This document shows positions 8,555 to 17,551 of a stretch of DNA of 52,967 bases, piece by piece; within the stretch, counting starts at the first letter, position 1; every line of letters starts with the position of its first letter. Both the position numbers and the translations under genes were made by a program. The stretch is from Lachnospiraceae bacterium (GTDB lineage Bacteria; Bacillota; Clostridia; Lachnospirales; Lachnospiraceae), in NCBI GenBank assembly GCA_011959805.1, contig BLMC01000001.1, positions 1-52,967 of the forward strand, read 5' to 3'. The notes under the pieces are model-generated. The model saw nothing but the letters and a program-made list of their open reading frames with translations. It had not been told where the DNA came from and did no database searches.

Positions 8555-8857
8555 ATGGCAGGAGAGAAAACAAAAAAGGTCAAGCAAGCAGTTGCATTAG
8601 AATATGATCCAGCAGATAGCGCTCCAAAAGTGATTGCGATGGGACGCGGTGCACTGGCAGACAAAATTATTGAACAGGCAAAACAGGCAGAGGTACCGAT
8701 TCATAAGGATGATAAACTGGCAAATACATTGTCAAAGCTGCAAATTGGGGATATGATACCGCCAGAACTTTATGAGGTTGTGGCAGAAATTCTTATGTTT
8801 GTGGATAGTATGGATAAAATTAAGGCGAAAGTGAGTGCTTATCAGAATCGAAAATAA
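8555..8857 (+). CDS. ylqH: FlhB C-terminal-domain-like protein (YlqH-like)
   Basis: 100 residues resembling only the cytoplasmic C-terminal domain of FlhB/EscU export-gate proteins (AVALEYDPADSAPKVIAMGRG, then helical LADKIIEQAKQAEVPIHKD). There is no membrane part. The self-cleavage motif NPTH of real FlhB is replaced by DPAD, so autocleavage is not expected. It follows the FliK-like gene by 18 bases with an AAAGGA site. Known relatives (B. subtilis YlqH, FhlX-type proteins) can partly stand in for the FlhB tail. Whether it acts in flagellar export here is inference. Confidence 0.85.
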   Translation: MAGEKTKKVKQAVALEYDPADSAPKVIAMGRGALADKIIEQAKQAEVPIHKDDKLANTLSKLQIGDMIPPELYEVVAEILMFVDSMDKIKAKVSAYQNRK

Positions 8858-8889
8858 CCTGACCAAAACAAATGAAACAGGAAAGAAAA

Positions 8890-9246
8890 ATGAACACTAG
8901 GAAAAAGGGCACAGAATATGAACAGATTGCTGCAAAGTATCTACAAGACCGCGGTATAATAATATCTGAATACAATTATAGAAATCGGCAAGGCGAGATT
9001 GATATAATTGGAAAAGATGGAGAATACACTGTATTTTTTGAGGTAAAGTATCGCAGAGATAATGCGAGTGGACAGCCAGCAGAGGCGGTAGGATACAATA
9101 AACAGCGCAAAATTTGTAAAGTGGCGGACTACTATCGAATGTTGCATCAGATAGGAGATTTTTCGCCGGTGCGCTATGATGTAGTTGCGATTTGTGGAAC
9201 AGAAATTATGTGGTATCAAAATGCGTTTGCGCATATTGATACATAA
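8890..9246 (+). CDS. yraN: UPF0102 family protein YraN
   Basis: A small predicted nuclease-fold protein (118 residues) of unproven function, often encoded next to rnhB. Start ATG 8890 is preferred to 8872 because AGGAAA lies just before it and the product then begins MNTRKKGTEYEQIAAKYL, as family members do. The restriction-endonuclease-like core is visible: GEIDIIGKDGE, then VFFEVKYR, giving the D-(E/x)K pattern, and KQRKICKVADYY. Confidence 0.93.
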   Translation: MNTRKKGTEYEQIAAKYLQDRGIIISEYNYRNRQGEIDIIGKDGEYTVFFEVKYRRDNASGQPAEAVGYNKQRKICKVADYYRMLHQIGDFSPVRYDVVAICGTEIMWYQNAFAHIDT

Positions 9247-9276
9247 ATTATTAGTAAACTAGGATGGTACAAAATA

Positions 9277-10194
9277 GTGCAAAATAAATTAATTCGATAT
9301 GGGAATTGCGTAATATGCAAACTTCAATTTGACAAAGAAAATCAACAGATGGCATATTTTACTTTTGCTGGATTGGAACAGACAGGCATTGTAGAACATT
9401 TTTTCTCAACAAGATATGGTGGTGTAAGTAGTGATTACTTGTCTTCTTTAAATTTTAGCGTTATACAGGGCGACACCAAAGAAAATGTAATGCAGAATTT
9501 TACAAGAGCTGCTGCACATATGGGTATGACCTGCAATGACATTGTATGTACACAGCAGACACACACTACAAATATTCGCAAAGTCACCAGCTCTGATAAA
9601 GGAAAAGGCGTTGTCTGTGAGCGGGATTACACGGATGTGGATGGATTAATTACAAAGGAGAGCGGAATTGTTCTAGCTGCTTTCTATGCAGATTGTGTTC
9701 CACTGTTTATTGTAGACCCTGTAAATCGAGCCATTGGTTTGGCACATTCTGGCTGGCGTGGGACCGTTGGAAAAATAGGAAAAGTGATGCTGGAAAAAAT
9801 GAGTATAGAGTATGGTACAAAACCGGAGGATGTCCGTGTTGCGATTGCACCTTCCATTTGTCAAGCGTGTTATGAGGTAAGTGCGGATGTTGCACTTGCT
9901 TTTACAGATATTTTTGCAAAAGATGATATAAAGGCCAAGGAATATCTTGCGCGGTATCAGCAAGATATAACACAGAGAGAGATTGATAATTGTCTAATGT
10001 ATCATAAAGAGAATGACAAGTATCAGTTAAACTTGTGGTATGCAAATTTTAGAGTATTTCGCGATGCTGGAGTACCAGATAAACAAATTGAAGTGACAGA
10101 TGTGTGTACTTGCTGCAATCCAGAACTATTGTTTAGTCACAGAGCCAGCAAAGGAAAGCGCGGAAATTTAGGAGCATTTTTAATGTTAAAATAA
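9277..10194 (+). CDS. pgeF: Peptidoglycan editing factor PgeF / purine nucleoside phosphorylase (YfiH/YlmD family)
   Basis: 305 residues from a GTG start with AGGATGG upstream. The family's zinc ligands are present: His96 (QQTHTTN), Cys140 (YADCVPLF) and His157 (LAHSGWRGT); the 17-residue Cys-His gap matches the family. Members were annotated as laccases. Characterised ones act on purine nucleosides, and in Escherichia coli the protein corrects misplaced amino acids in peptidoglycan precursors. The C-terminal DVCTCCNPELLFSHRASKGKRGN block is conserved. It lies between yraN and a NERD protein, 30 bases after yraN. Confidence 0.94.
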   Translation: MQNKLIRYGNCVICKLQFDKENQQMAYFTFAGLEQTGIVEHFFSTRYGGVSSDYLSSLNFSVIQGDTKENVMQNFTRAAAHMGMTCNDIVCTQQTHTTNIRKVTSSDKGKGVVCERDYTDVDGLITKESGIVLAAFYADCVPLFIVDPVNRAIGLAHSGWRGTVGKIGKVMLEKMSIEYGTKPEDVRVAIAPSICQACYEVSADVALAFTDIFAKDDIKAKEYLARYQQDITQREIDNCLMYHKENDKYQLNLWYANFRVFRDAGVPDKQIEVTDVCTCCNPELLFSHRASKGKRGNLGAFLMLK

Positions 10195-10258
10195 AGCTAA
10201 GGTTCAAGACACTTGACAATATAAAAGTTCTGCTGGCATAGAAGGGGAGAGAATTACA

Positions 10259-11137
10259 ATGGGGATATTTTTGGTTATTGTGCTTCTTATTATTATATAT
10301 TTTATACAGAAAAGACAGTATGAAAAGACGGAATATTATCAACAAACCAAAAATTCCTATCGAAGTGTTCAATTTAACAAAGGGCGTTTGGGTGAATTTT
10401 ATATATATAAATATTTAAAGTCACTTGCTGGGTATAAACGATATTTGTTTAACTTGTATATTCCAAAAAACAATGGAGAAACCACAGAATTGGATGTTGT
10501 TCTTTTGCATGAATCGGGTATTTATGTCTTTGAATCCAAAAATTATAGTGGATGGATTTTTGGGACAGAATCTCAACAATATTGGACGCAAACATTGTCT
10601 GTTGGACGAGGAAAATCGCAGAAAAATCAATTTTATAATCCAATTTTACAAAATAAAGGACATTTAAAATGGATTCAAATATTTCTGGAGGACCAAACGT
10701 TACCGTTTTATTCTTATATTGTATTTAGCGACCGTTGTACATTGAAAAATATTACTTTAACTAGCGCAAAACACTATGTTATTAATCGATATAATCTTCT
10801 TTCTGCAGTTCAACAAAATATTGCAAAGACAGGGATACAATTATCACCAGAAAAAATTGACAATTTATTTGAAAAATTATATCCGTTTACACAGGTAGAG
10901 GAAGCCGAAAAAATGGCACATATTACAAATATTCAACAAAATACGCAGCGCAGTTTTTCACAACCTATTTCTAATACGAAGGTAACTTCCAATATTGAAA
11001 GAATAATATGTCCTCGTTGCGGTGAAAAACTTGTTGTGCGTATTGCAAGGAAAGGAGAACATCAAGGAAAAAAATTTTTAGGATGTTCTAATTATCCAAA
11101 ATGTAGATATATCCAAAATTTGTCCGATGAGAAATAA
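10259..11137 (+). CDS. Membrane-anchored NERD nuclease-like protein with C-terminal zinc ribbon
   Basis: 292 residues. One membrane segment lies at about 2-16. A NERD (nuclease-related) domain follows from about 40 to 160, with Glu77 and Asp79 in TELDVVLL and Glu92-x-Lys94 in YVFESKNYSG, the restriction-endonuclease-like catalytic pattern. The C-terminal zinc ribbon is of the topoisomerase I type, with Cys251, Cys254, Cys276 and Cys282 (CPRCGEKL ... CSNYPKC). The combination suggests DNA binding and possibly cutting near the membrane; the biological role of NERD proteins is poorly known. GGGGAGAGA precedes the ATG. The convergent neighbour begins beyond a shared terminator. Confidence 0.85.
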   Translation: MGIFLVIVLLIIIYFIQKRQYEKTEYYQQTKNSYRSVQFNKGRLGEFYIYKYLKSLAGYKRYLFNLYIPKNNGETTELDVVLLHESGIYVFESKNYSGWIFGTESQQYWTQTLSVGRGKSQKNQFYNPILQNKGHLKWIQIFLEDQTLPFYSYIVFSDRCTLKNITLTSAKHYVINRYNLLSAVQQNIAKTGIQLSPEKIDNLFEKLYPFTQVEEAEKMAHITNIQQNTQRSFSQPISNTKVTSNIERIICPRCGEKLVVRIARKGEHQGKKFLGCSNYPKCRYIQNLSDEK

Positions 11138-11185
11138 TAATGGCTTTTTTATTTATTTCTCTTTTAAGAAAAGAATAATCCTAAA

Positions 11186-11233
11186 TTTGTCCCAAAGACC
11201 ACAAAAATTTAGCGATAAGGGCTTTGGGACAAA
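11186..11233. terminator. Bidirectional terminator between convergent genes
   Basis: TTTGTCCCAAAG (11186-11197) pairs perfectly with CTTTGGGACAAA (11222-11233) around a 24-base loop. A- and T-rich flanks serve both the plus-strand NERD gene and the minus-strand exonuclease gene. Confidence 0.8.
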
Positions 11234-11252
11234 ATGTTTCATAATAGCTTTC

Positions 11253-12287
11253 TTACTCTATTTCTGCAATTAAACTATTCATTTCATAGTAAGTGAGGAC
11301 TTCTTTTAGGGCTGTTTTATCAATGTGTAGCGCAAAATCTTCCAGAGATTGCAAAATTGGAATGTCATCCTTCATTTTGGCAAGCTGATAGCTTAGATAG
11401 ACTGTTTCCTTATTTTCTTTTAATGCATTGAGAGGACTTCTGCTGATACCAAGATTACTTTTCCAAAAGTCGGAAAGTGCCTTTTCTTTTTTCTTATTTC
11501 CCTCACAGTCATATATTGCAGCATAAATGGCGTCGAGCGAGCCATATTCATTGACAAGTGGAGCAGCGGCGGAGGCTACTCCTTTGCAACCCAAAATACC
11601 ATCGCCCGGGTCTCCTGTAATAGAGAGGAGCGTGACAATATGCTTAGGAAATACTCCCATTTCCGAGTAGACAAGATCAGAGGTATATTCAAAAATTCCG
11701 GCCGGGAGTGAAGAATAACCTTCTTTGCCAGCATAAAGTCCATAGCGTTGTTGTAAATCCTTTACTTTTTCTTTGTCTGTGACACGCCAGAGTCTAGTAT
11801 AAGCGCTTACAAGTTGGAAATAATCGTGGTCTTTTGTGAGAACATATGTTTCAAGTTCTGGGGATTCAAACTTTTTGACAAGAGAAGCGGCAAAATCATC
11901 TGCCTCATAGTCCTTATCCATTAGTACCTGACAACCTATTTTTTGCAATAGATTTTCCATGGCAATAAACTGTTCTTTGAGCGGCGCGGGAGCTTCCTTT
12001 CGATTGGCCTTGTAGGATTCGGCAAGTTGTGTGCGCCGAAATGTATCTCGCGATACATCAAAAGCAACTGCTACATAGTCTGGTTTTACTTTTTTGTAGA
12101 GAGAGATAAGTGTTCTAAGCATTGTAAAAAGAGCGTTTGTGTATTCTCCTTTGGAAGTGCGTAGGATTTCAGAGTAATGTTTTTCTTTCTCCTCGTCTGT
12201 CTTTGCAAAGAGGACTGATTTTGGCAGATTGCCATAGTAGGAGGTGCTTAACATTGAGGAGCCATCAATAATCAAAAATTTTTTCAT
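11253..12287 (-). CDS. Stand-alone 5'-3' exonuclease (PolA N-terminal / FEN type)
   Basis: About 344 residues homologous to the 5' nuclease domain of DNA polymerase I but without a polymerase. Visible landmarks are the N-terminal KKFLIIDGSSML, VAFDVSRDTFRR and YKANRKEAPAPL, the metal-binding acidic cluster DKDYEADDFAAS and TKDHDYFQLV, and a helix-hairpin-helix-like ITGDPGDGILGCKGV. Such proteins process flaps and RNA primers. The start is uncertain: the ATG at 12299 lies one base from AAAGG, while the ATG at 12287 is 13 bases away and gives the family's usual N terminus. It follows the ABC-F gene on the same strand, with a family I repeat in opposite orientation between them. Confidence 0.9.
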   Translation of the reverse strand: MKKFLIIDGSSMLSTSYYGNLPKSVLFAKTDEEKEKHYSEILRTSKGEYTNALFTMLRTLISLYKKVKPDYVAVAFDVSRDTFRRTQLAESYKANRKEAPAPLKEQFIAMENLLQKIGCQVLMDKDYEADDFAASLVKKFESPELETYVLTKDHDYFQLVSAYTRLWRVTDKEKVKDLQQRYGLYAGKEGYSSLPAGIFEYTSDLVYSEMGVFPKHIVTLLSITGDPGDGILGCKGVASAAAPLVNEYGSLDAIYAAIYDCEGNKKKEKALSDFWKSNLGISRSPLNALKENKETVYLSYQLAKMKDDIPILQSLEDFALHIDKTALKEVLTYYEMNSLIAEIE

Positions 12288-12339
12288 TGTGCAAACCATG
12301 CCTTTCTATTAATTGATACTTAATGGTATTTTTTATTTA

Positions 12340-12426
12340 TGCACACGCCGATGCAGAGGAAATATGTCACTAAAGTGGCGCATCGGCGGTGCGGCGAGTA
12401 GGGGAAGGTTGCTTTCCTACTCGATT
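12340..12426 (+). repeat. Family I structured repeat, copy b
   Basis: An 87-bp copy with the clearest fold. The outer stem CGCCGATGC (12346-12354) / GCATCGGCG (12380-12388) is nine perfect pairs. The conserved single-stranded AGAGGAAATA comes next, then the inner hairpin GTCAC-TAAA-GTGGC (12366-12379) and the 3' hairpin CGAGTAGG/CCTACTCG. It is preceded by TTTTTTATTTA. It lies between two minus-strand genes, so it is antisense to their transcription. Confidence 0.85.
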
Positions 12427-12453
12427 AAAGTGCAGAATGTCAAGAGGAAATCG

Positions 12454-14364
12454 CTATTGTGCTTCTGACAACTCCTCCCATTTAGCATAGAGCACTTCTA
12501 GTTCGGTTTCTATGGTTTCTTTTTCTTTTGCAATTTCTTGTAGTCTTACAGAGTTTACAGCAATTTCAGGTTTTGCCATCTCCTCATCTAATGCAATGTT
12601 TTTTTGTTCAAGAATGTCTATTTTGTCTTCACATTTTTTTAGATCATTTTCTCTTTTTCTCAAGATTGCTTGTGCTTCTTTTTGCTGTTTCCAGTCGAGC
12701 TTCTGTGTGGAAGCTTTTTGCGTTTTATCGCTGACAGTAGCAGCGGACATTGGTGTTAGAAGTTCTTTTTTTTCAAGATAGTAGTCATAATTTCCAATAT
12801 AGTTCACAAATTGCTGTTGTGTCAGCTCGAGAATGCGCGTCGCTGTTTTATTGATAAAATATCGGTCGTGTGACACATAGAGCACAGTTCCTTCATAGGC
12901 ATTTAGTGCGGTTTCAAGAATTTCTTTAGAAGTAATATCAAGATGGTTTGTCGGCTCATCAAGAATGAGAAAGTTTGCCTCGGATAACATAAGCTTAGCG
13001 AGCGATACGCGTCCGCGTTCACCGCCACTTAAAGCGCTAATTTTTTTGAAAACATCTTCACCCGTAAACAAAAAGGCAGCAAGTGTATTTCTAATTTCTG
13101 TGTTGGTTAGATAGGGGTAGTCATCGCTAATTTCATCAAATAGAGTCTTGTCCATATGTAATACATGGTGCTCTTGGTCGTAGTAACCAATTTCTACATT
13201 TGTTCCAAGCCGAATGATGCCACTATCCATAGGAACAAGCTCATTAATGATTTTTAACAGAGTAGTTTTACCTGTGCCATTGTCTCCAATAATAGCGACA
13301 TGTTCGCCGCGTTTTATTTCAAACGATACTTTTTCAAACAACAGGTGGGTATCAAAACGTTTGGAAAGCCCTTCAATTTGCATAACATCATTACCGCTGG
13401 CTTTGTAGGGGGTGAGCGTAAGTTTCATGTCTGTCCGAACTTCAGCAGGTTTTTCAAGGCGTTCAATTTTGTCTAACATCTTTTCGCGGCTTTCGGCGCG
13501 CCGTATGGACTTTTCTCGATTAAATTGTTTTAGCTTGTCAATAACTTCTTCTTGATGTTTGATTTCTCGTTGCTGATTGAGATAAGCGTTCATTTGTTCA
13601 GTGCGTAGATGCTCTTTTTGAATCGCATAGTCTGAGTAGTTACCGTGAAAAGAAGAAACGATTCCGCAGTCAATCTCGATAATTTTTGTAGCAATTTTAT
13701 CTAAAAAGTAGCGGTCATGCGAAACAATAATGACAGCGCCTTTATAATTTAGCAGATAAGTTTCAAGCCATGTGATAGAATTGAGATCGAGGTGGTTTGT
13801 CGGCTCATCAAGCATAATTAAATCTGGATTTTGCAGCAGCAGCTTGCCGAGCGCTATGCGCGTCTTTTGACCGCCGGAAAGTGTGGCAACTTTTTTGTCA
13901 AACTCATTCTCCTCAAATCCAAGCCCCTTTAAAATACCTGTGATTTCACTTTTGCAAGCAAAACCGTTGATATCTTCAAAACGATGTGTCAGGTTTGCAT
14001 ATTTTTTCAGCAAAAGGTCTAATTCTTCGCCGGAAGTATGTTTCATATCCTTTTCTATCTGGCGAATAGAAGTTTCGAGATCTAATACTTCTTGTTTGAC
14101 TGTAAGCAGCTCAGCAAAAATTGTATTTTCGCTGTCTACAGCCTGATGTTGTGCCAGATAACCAAAGCTTTTATCTTTTGCAAAGGTTACAATACCTGCG
14201 TCGGCGGGCATATGGCCTGTGATAATTTTAAGTAGGGTGGATTTGCCTGCGCCATTGATGCCGACAATTGCGGCTTTTTCATTATCTTCTATATGAAAAG
14301 AAGCATTTTTGATGACATGGTTGTCAATAAATGTTTTCTCTATATTACTGCATGACAGAATCAT
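12454..14364 (-). CDS. ydiF: ABC-F family ATPase (YdiF-like)
   Basis: A soluble protein with two ABC ATPase domains and no membrane part (636 residues). ABC-F proteins act on the ribosome, as translation factors or antibiotic-protection proteins. Domain 1 has GINGAGKS, LSGGQKTRIAL and MLDEPTNHLD. A charged linker follows (about 235-320), then domain 2 with GDNGTGKT, LSGGERGRVSL and ILDEPTNHLD. The C-terminal roughly 80 residues form a coiled coil (LKKCEDKIDILEQ region), as in YdiF/Uup. The start at 14364 is set by GGAGG five bases upstream; an upstream extension lacks this. It is divergent from rex, matching the ydiF-rex neighbourhood in Bacillus. Confidence 0.93.
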   Translation of the reverse strand: MILSCSNIEKTFIDNHVIKNASFHIEDNEKAAIVGINGAGKSTLLKIITGHMPADAGIVTFAKDKSFGYLAQHQAVDSENTIFAELLTVKQEVLDLETSIRQIEKDMKHTSGEELDLLLKKYANLTHRFEDINGFACKSEITGILKGLGFEENEFDKKVATLSGGQKTRIALGKLLLQNPDLIMLDEPTNHLDLNSITWLETYLLNYKGAVIIVSHDRYFLDKIATKIIEIDCGIVSSFHGNYSDYAIQKEHLRTEQMNAYLNQQREIKHQEEVIDKLKQFNREKSIRRAESREKMLDKIERLEKPAEVRTDMKLTLTPYKASGNDVMQIEGLSKRFDTHLLFEKVSFEIKRGEHVAIIGDNGTGKTTLLKIINELVPMDSGIIRLGTNVEIGYYDQEHHVLHMDKTLFDEISDDYPYLTNTEIRNTLAAFLFTGEDVFKKISALSGGERGRVSLAKLMLSEANFLILDEPTNHLDITSKEILETALNAYEGTVLYVSHDRYFINKTATRILELTQQQFVNYIGNYDYYLEKKELLTPMSAATVSDKTQKASTQKLDWKQQKEAQAILRKRENDLKKCEDKIDILEQKNIALDEEMAKPEIAVNSVRLQEIAKEKETIETELEVLYAKWEELSEAQ

Positions 14365-14518
14365 AAGAACCTCCTTGTATAAGTCTGTAGTATAAAAAAT
14401 AAAATAATCTTCATACATTATAAAAGAGATTTATTATAAAAGCAATTGTAATCTCTCAGATTACGATATTGATAAGATTTAGTAAATTGGCGAAACGGAG
14501 GGAACAGCAACAAAAGAT

Positions 14519-14547
14519 TTGACAAGCATTTAACAATATTGTATACT
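14519..14547 (+). promoter_or_regulatory. rex promoter with candidate Rex operator
   Basis: A -35 TTGACA (14519-14524) and a -10 TATACT (14542-14547) are exactly 17 bases apart. The 18 bases 14519-14536 (TTGACAAGCATTTAACAA) resemble the Rex consensus TTGTTAAnnnnnTTAACAA, with a perfect right half and a degenerate left half, and would cover the promoter. Auto-repression is therefore plausible. An inverted repeat TATGCTA/TAGCATA (14549-14580) lies in the leader. Confidence 0.65.
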
Positions 14548-14602
14548 TATGCTATATATTTTGTTATTTTTTTAGCATATATGTATATGGAGGTAGGTGT
14601 TC

Positions 14603-15229
14603 GTGGATGATAAAAATATATCACAGGCAGTTGTCGCGAGGCTTCCCAGATATTATAGATATCTTGGAGAGCTGAGAGATAGTGGTATCGAAAGGATATC
14701 ATCACAGGATTTGAGCAGACTGATGAAAGTTACCGCATCACAGATTCGGCAGGATTTTAATAATTTTGGCGGTTTTGGGCAGCAAGGATATGGTTACAAT
14801 GTGGAATATTTATATAATGAGATTGCAAAGATATTAGGATTAAACAAGACACACAACCTTATAATCGTTGGTGCAGGGAATCTTGGTCAGGCACTTGCAA
14901 ATTATATGAATTTTGAGCGCAGAGGTTTTCTACTCAAAGGCTTATTCGATAAAAATCCGGCGCTGCATGGAAAGGAACTGAGGGGAATTGCGGTTCAGTC
15001 GGTGGAGAATATTGAATGTTTTGTCAGGGAAAATGATATAGATATTGCAGTGCTTACTATACCTAAAGATAGCGCAGTAAAAACTGCGGAGATACTTGTC
15101 AAATGTAATATCAAGGCTATTTGGAATTTTGCGCATGTGGATTTGAATGTACCAGACAACATTGTCGTTGAAAATGTACATCTTTCCGACAGTCTTATGA
15201 AGTTGTCATATGGAATTGCAAATCAGTGA
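14603..15229 (+). CDS. rex: Redox-sensing transcriptional repressor Rex
   Basis: A DNA-binding repressor that senses the NADH/NAD+ ratio and controls fermentation and anaerobic metabolism genes. 208 residues from GTG 14603, nine bases after GGAGG; GTG 14597 is too close to it. The N-terminal winged helix includes RRLPRYYRYL-like ARLPRYYRYL and VTASQIRQDFNNFGGFGQQGYGY. The Rossmann NAD-binding domain has IVGAGNLGQAL. The C-terminal LSYGIANQ helix that inserts into the partner subunit is present. A candidate Rex site overlaps its own promoter. Confidence 0.97.
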   Translation: MDDKNISQAVVARLPRYYRYLGELRDSGIERISSQDLSRLMKVTASQIRQDFNNFGGFGQQGYGYNVEYLYNEIAKILGLNKTHNLIIVGAGNLGQALANYMNFERRGFLLKGLFDKNPALHGKELRGIAVQSVENIECFVRENDIDIAVLTIPKDSAVKTAEILVKCNIKAIWNFAHVDLNVPDNIVVENVHLSDSLMKLSYGIANQ

Positions 15230-15261
15230 TAAACAACTGTTAAGGAATACGAAAAGAGGTT

Positions 15262-15918
15262 ATGAGTATGGAACAGGAGGATGAGGTCTTTCGAGAGGCA
15301 TTAATCGGCAAAAAAATACCGATTTTGACACTTGACAATCAATGGCATAGGCTTTTTACACAGACGGGAGAAAATGAGGAGATACAGAGGCTTGAGGACA
15401 ATCTCAATGAGATTTTAAAACGGCAGGGAAAGCTTAACACAGAGTTAAAAAGTCTCGCCGCATTTAAGAAAAAACTGATGCAGGAGATTGTATCGATTAT
15501 GGAGCTTCCTGACAGCTCTGCTAAGGAAAAGAAGATGGAAGAGAACAAGCGCATGATTGAAGAGTCCAATCAGCGAATGGATGCCTACAGTGATGAACTG
15601 ATGGAGATTCCCAAACAGATTGATGAGGCAAATTTTGCACTGATGCTTGCAAGTATGCGAATTTGCTATGGTAGACTTCAGAAAAATGTCGAGGAGATTG
15701 AAGCAATTAATAAATGGGTGTCTGATTTTAAAATTCAGCTTAAGAGAAAGATTATCCTAAAACAGCAAAAAGAGATATGGAACGATGAGATGTACAATTA
15801 CATGCATTCTATTTTTGGACCAGATGTTATTAATATGTTCGATATGAAATATAACCCTCAAAATGTATTAAATAAAGAAAAGGATCTGATAGACGAAAAA
15901 ACTCCCAAACAGGATTGA
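15262..15918 (+). CDS. Uncharacterised coiled-coil protein
   Basis: 218 residues, soluble, with no signal peptide or membrane segment. Residues about 35-160 are long charged helices likely to form coiled coils (ENEEIQRLEDNLNEILKRQ, KKMEENKRMIEESNQRM). The C-terminal part has conserved-looking aromatic and basic residues (WNDEMYNYMHSIFGPD). I do not recognise a characterised family. It sits between rex and nnr, 32 bases after rex, and its 3' end lies 41 bases before nnr, so it is probably co-transcribed with them. It could be a structural or adaptor protein, but no function can be assigned. Confidence 0.8.
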   Translation: MSMEQEDEVFREALIGKKIPILTLDNQWHRLFTQTGENEEIQRLEDNLNEILKRQGKLNTELKSLAAFKKKLMQEIVSIMELPDSSAKEKKMEENKRMIEESNQRMDAYSDELMEIPKQIDEANFALMLASMRICYGRLQKNVEEIEAINKWVSDFKIQLKRKIILKQQKEIWNDEMYNYMHSIFGPDVINMFDMKYNPQNVLNKEKDLIDEKTPKQD

Positions 15919-15959
15919 CTGTTTCGGAGTTCTTTTTACAGGAAAGGCTGGGATTGCTT

Positions 15960-17498
15960 ATGGAATATGTGCTGACGTCTGCGGAAATGAAAGCCAGTGA
16001 CAAGGCTGCAATTGAAATATATGGGATTGATTCGCTTGTTCTGATGGAGCGCGCTGCATTGCAGACGGTCAAAGTGATTTTGGATCGATTTGGCTTAGAT
16101 ATCTATGTGGGTGTGATGGCAGGAAATGGAAACAATGGTGGCGATGGGATTGCAATAGCCAGAATCCTTAGAGAGGAAGGGATTCGCGCAGAGATTAATA
16201 TGATTGGGGATTTGTCAAAGCTGTCGGACGAGACTACTGTTCAGATTGAAACCGCAAAAAAATTACATATTCCTATATACTATGGGGTAGAACATACTTT
16301 GTATGATGTGATTGTAGATGCAATGTTTGGAATCGGGCTTACGCGAGAAGTCGAAGGCGCATACAGAAAAGCAGTCGAGGCAATAAATGCGTCAAAAGCA
16401 AAAGTTGTGGCGGTGGATATTCCCTCTGGTGTCAATGCAGATGACGGAAGTATTATGGGGTGTGCAGTCAAGGCAGATATAACAGTTACTTATGCATACC
16501 GAAAACTTGGATTGATGCTCTATCCAGGAGCTTCTTGTGCAGGGGAAATTATCTGTGCCCCGATAGGCATTCCAAAGGAAGTGACACAAAATAAGCGAAC
16601 AGGAGTTGTTACCTTTACCGATGTAAAGAATGATTTGCATCTTCCGGAGCGAAACCCTTCTGGGAACAAGGGAACTTTTGGAAAAGTGCTATTGATTGCG
16701 GGAAGTAGAACGATGGGCGGTGCCTGTTTTTTGTCTGCGTTAAGTGCTTACCGAGCAGGTGCTGGCATGGTGCGTATTTTTACAGCGGTGGATAATCGAG
16801 AAAGCTTGTTAAAAAAGATTCCAGAGGCAATTGTGGATACTTATCAAGACCAAGTGGGCGACACAGAGGGATTGGCAATTTCGCTGGAGGAGTCGAACAC
16901 GCTTTTATCTGGTGTAGAATGGGCTGATGTGGTAGCCATAGGTCCAGGGATTTCAGTGTCTAAAAAAGCAAAAGCGATTTTATCAGTAATTCTTGCAGTC
17001 TGTGATAAGCCAATGGTTTTGGATGCAGACGCACTAAATATATTGTCACAGGACGAAAAACTGCTGCGAAATTTGGAGTATGGGCATAAAAAATATGACA
17101 ATGATGTTATTCTTACTCCACATATTGGGGAATTTGCAAGACTTTTAAAATGTCCTACGACCATGATAAAAAAGGATTTGCTTTGTTGTTGCAAGACATT
17201 TACCAAAAAGTATGATGTTTCGCTCGTGTGTAAAGACGCAAGAACGATTGTGGCAAAGAGAGGGAAATTAACTTATTTGAATTCTAGTGGAAATGATGGA
17301 ATGGCGACTGCTGGGTCTGGGGATGTGCTTACCGGAATTACAGCAGGATATTTAGCGCAAGGATGCAGCGGATTTGAGGCGGCTGTAATGGGAACCTACA
17401 CGCATGGATTGGCAGGCGATTTGGCAAGGAAGAAAACGTCAGCATATTATATTATGGCGCAAGATATTATTAAATCGCTTAAAGATATTTTAGTATAA
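15960..17498 (+). CDS. nnr: Bifunctional NAD(P)H-hydrate epimerase / ADP-dependent dehydratase
   Basis: Repairs damaged, hydrated NADH and NADPH. 512 residues from ATG 15960 (GGAAAGG upstream); an extended frame back to a TTG overlapping the previous gene has no ribosome binding site. The N-terminal epimerase domain has AGNGNNGGDGIAIARIL and VDAMFGIG. The C-terminal ADP-dependent kinase-like dehydratase has LLIAGSRTMGGA, VVAIGPG, LDADALNIL, LTPHIGEFARL and the catalytic GSGDVLTGITAGYLAQG. The fusion is the usual bacterial form. It follows rex, which senses the same cofactor pool. Confidence 0.96.
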   Translation: MEYVLTSAEMKASDKAAIEIYGIDSLVLMERAALQTVKVILDRFGLDIYVGVMAGNGNNGGDGIAIARILREEGIRAEINMIGDLSKLSDETTVQIETAKKLHIPIYYGVEHTLYDVIVDAMFGIGLTREVEGAYRKAVEAINASKAKVVAVDIPSGVNADDGSIMGCAVKADITVTYAYRKLGLMLYPGASCAGEIICAPIGIPKEVTQNKRTGVVTFTDVKNDLHLPERNPSGNKGTFGKVLLIAGSRTMGGACFLSALSAYRAGAGMVRIFTAVDNRESLLKKIPEAIVDTYQDQVGDTEGLAISLEESNTLLSGVEWADVVAIGPGISVSKKAKAILSVILAVCDKPMVLDADALNILSQDEKLLRNLEYGHKKYDNDVILTPHIGEFARLLKCPTTMIKKDLLCCCKTFTKKYDVSLVCKDARTIVAKRGKLTYLNSSGNDGMATAGSGDVLTGITAGYLAQGCSGFEAAVMGTYTHGLAGDLARKKTSAYYIMAQDIIKSLKDILV

Positions 17499-17551
17499 TA
17501 AAGAAAAATAAATATTTTACATTAGAACATTTGTGGAAAAGAGGAGAAACC

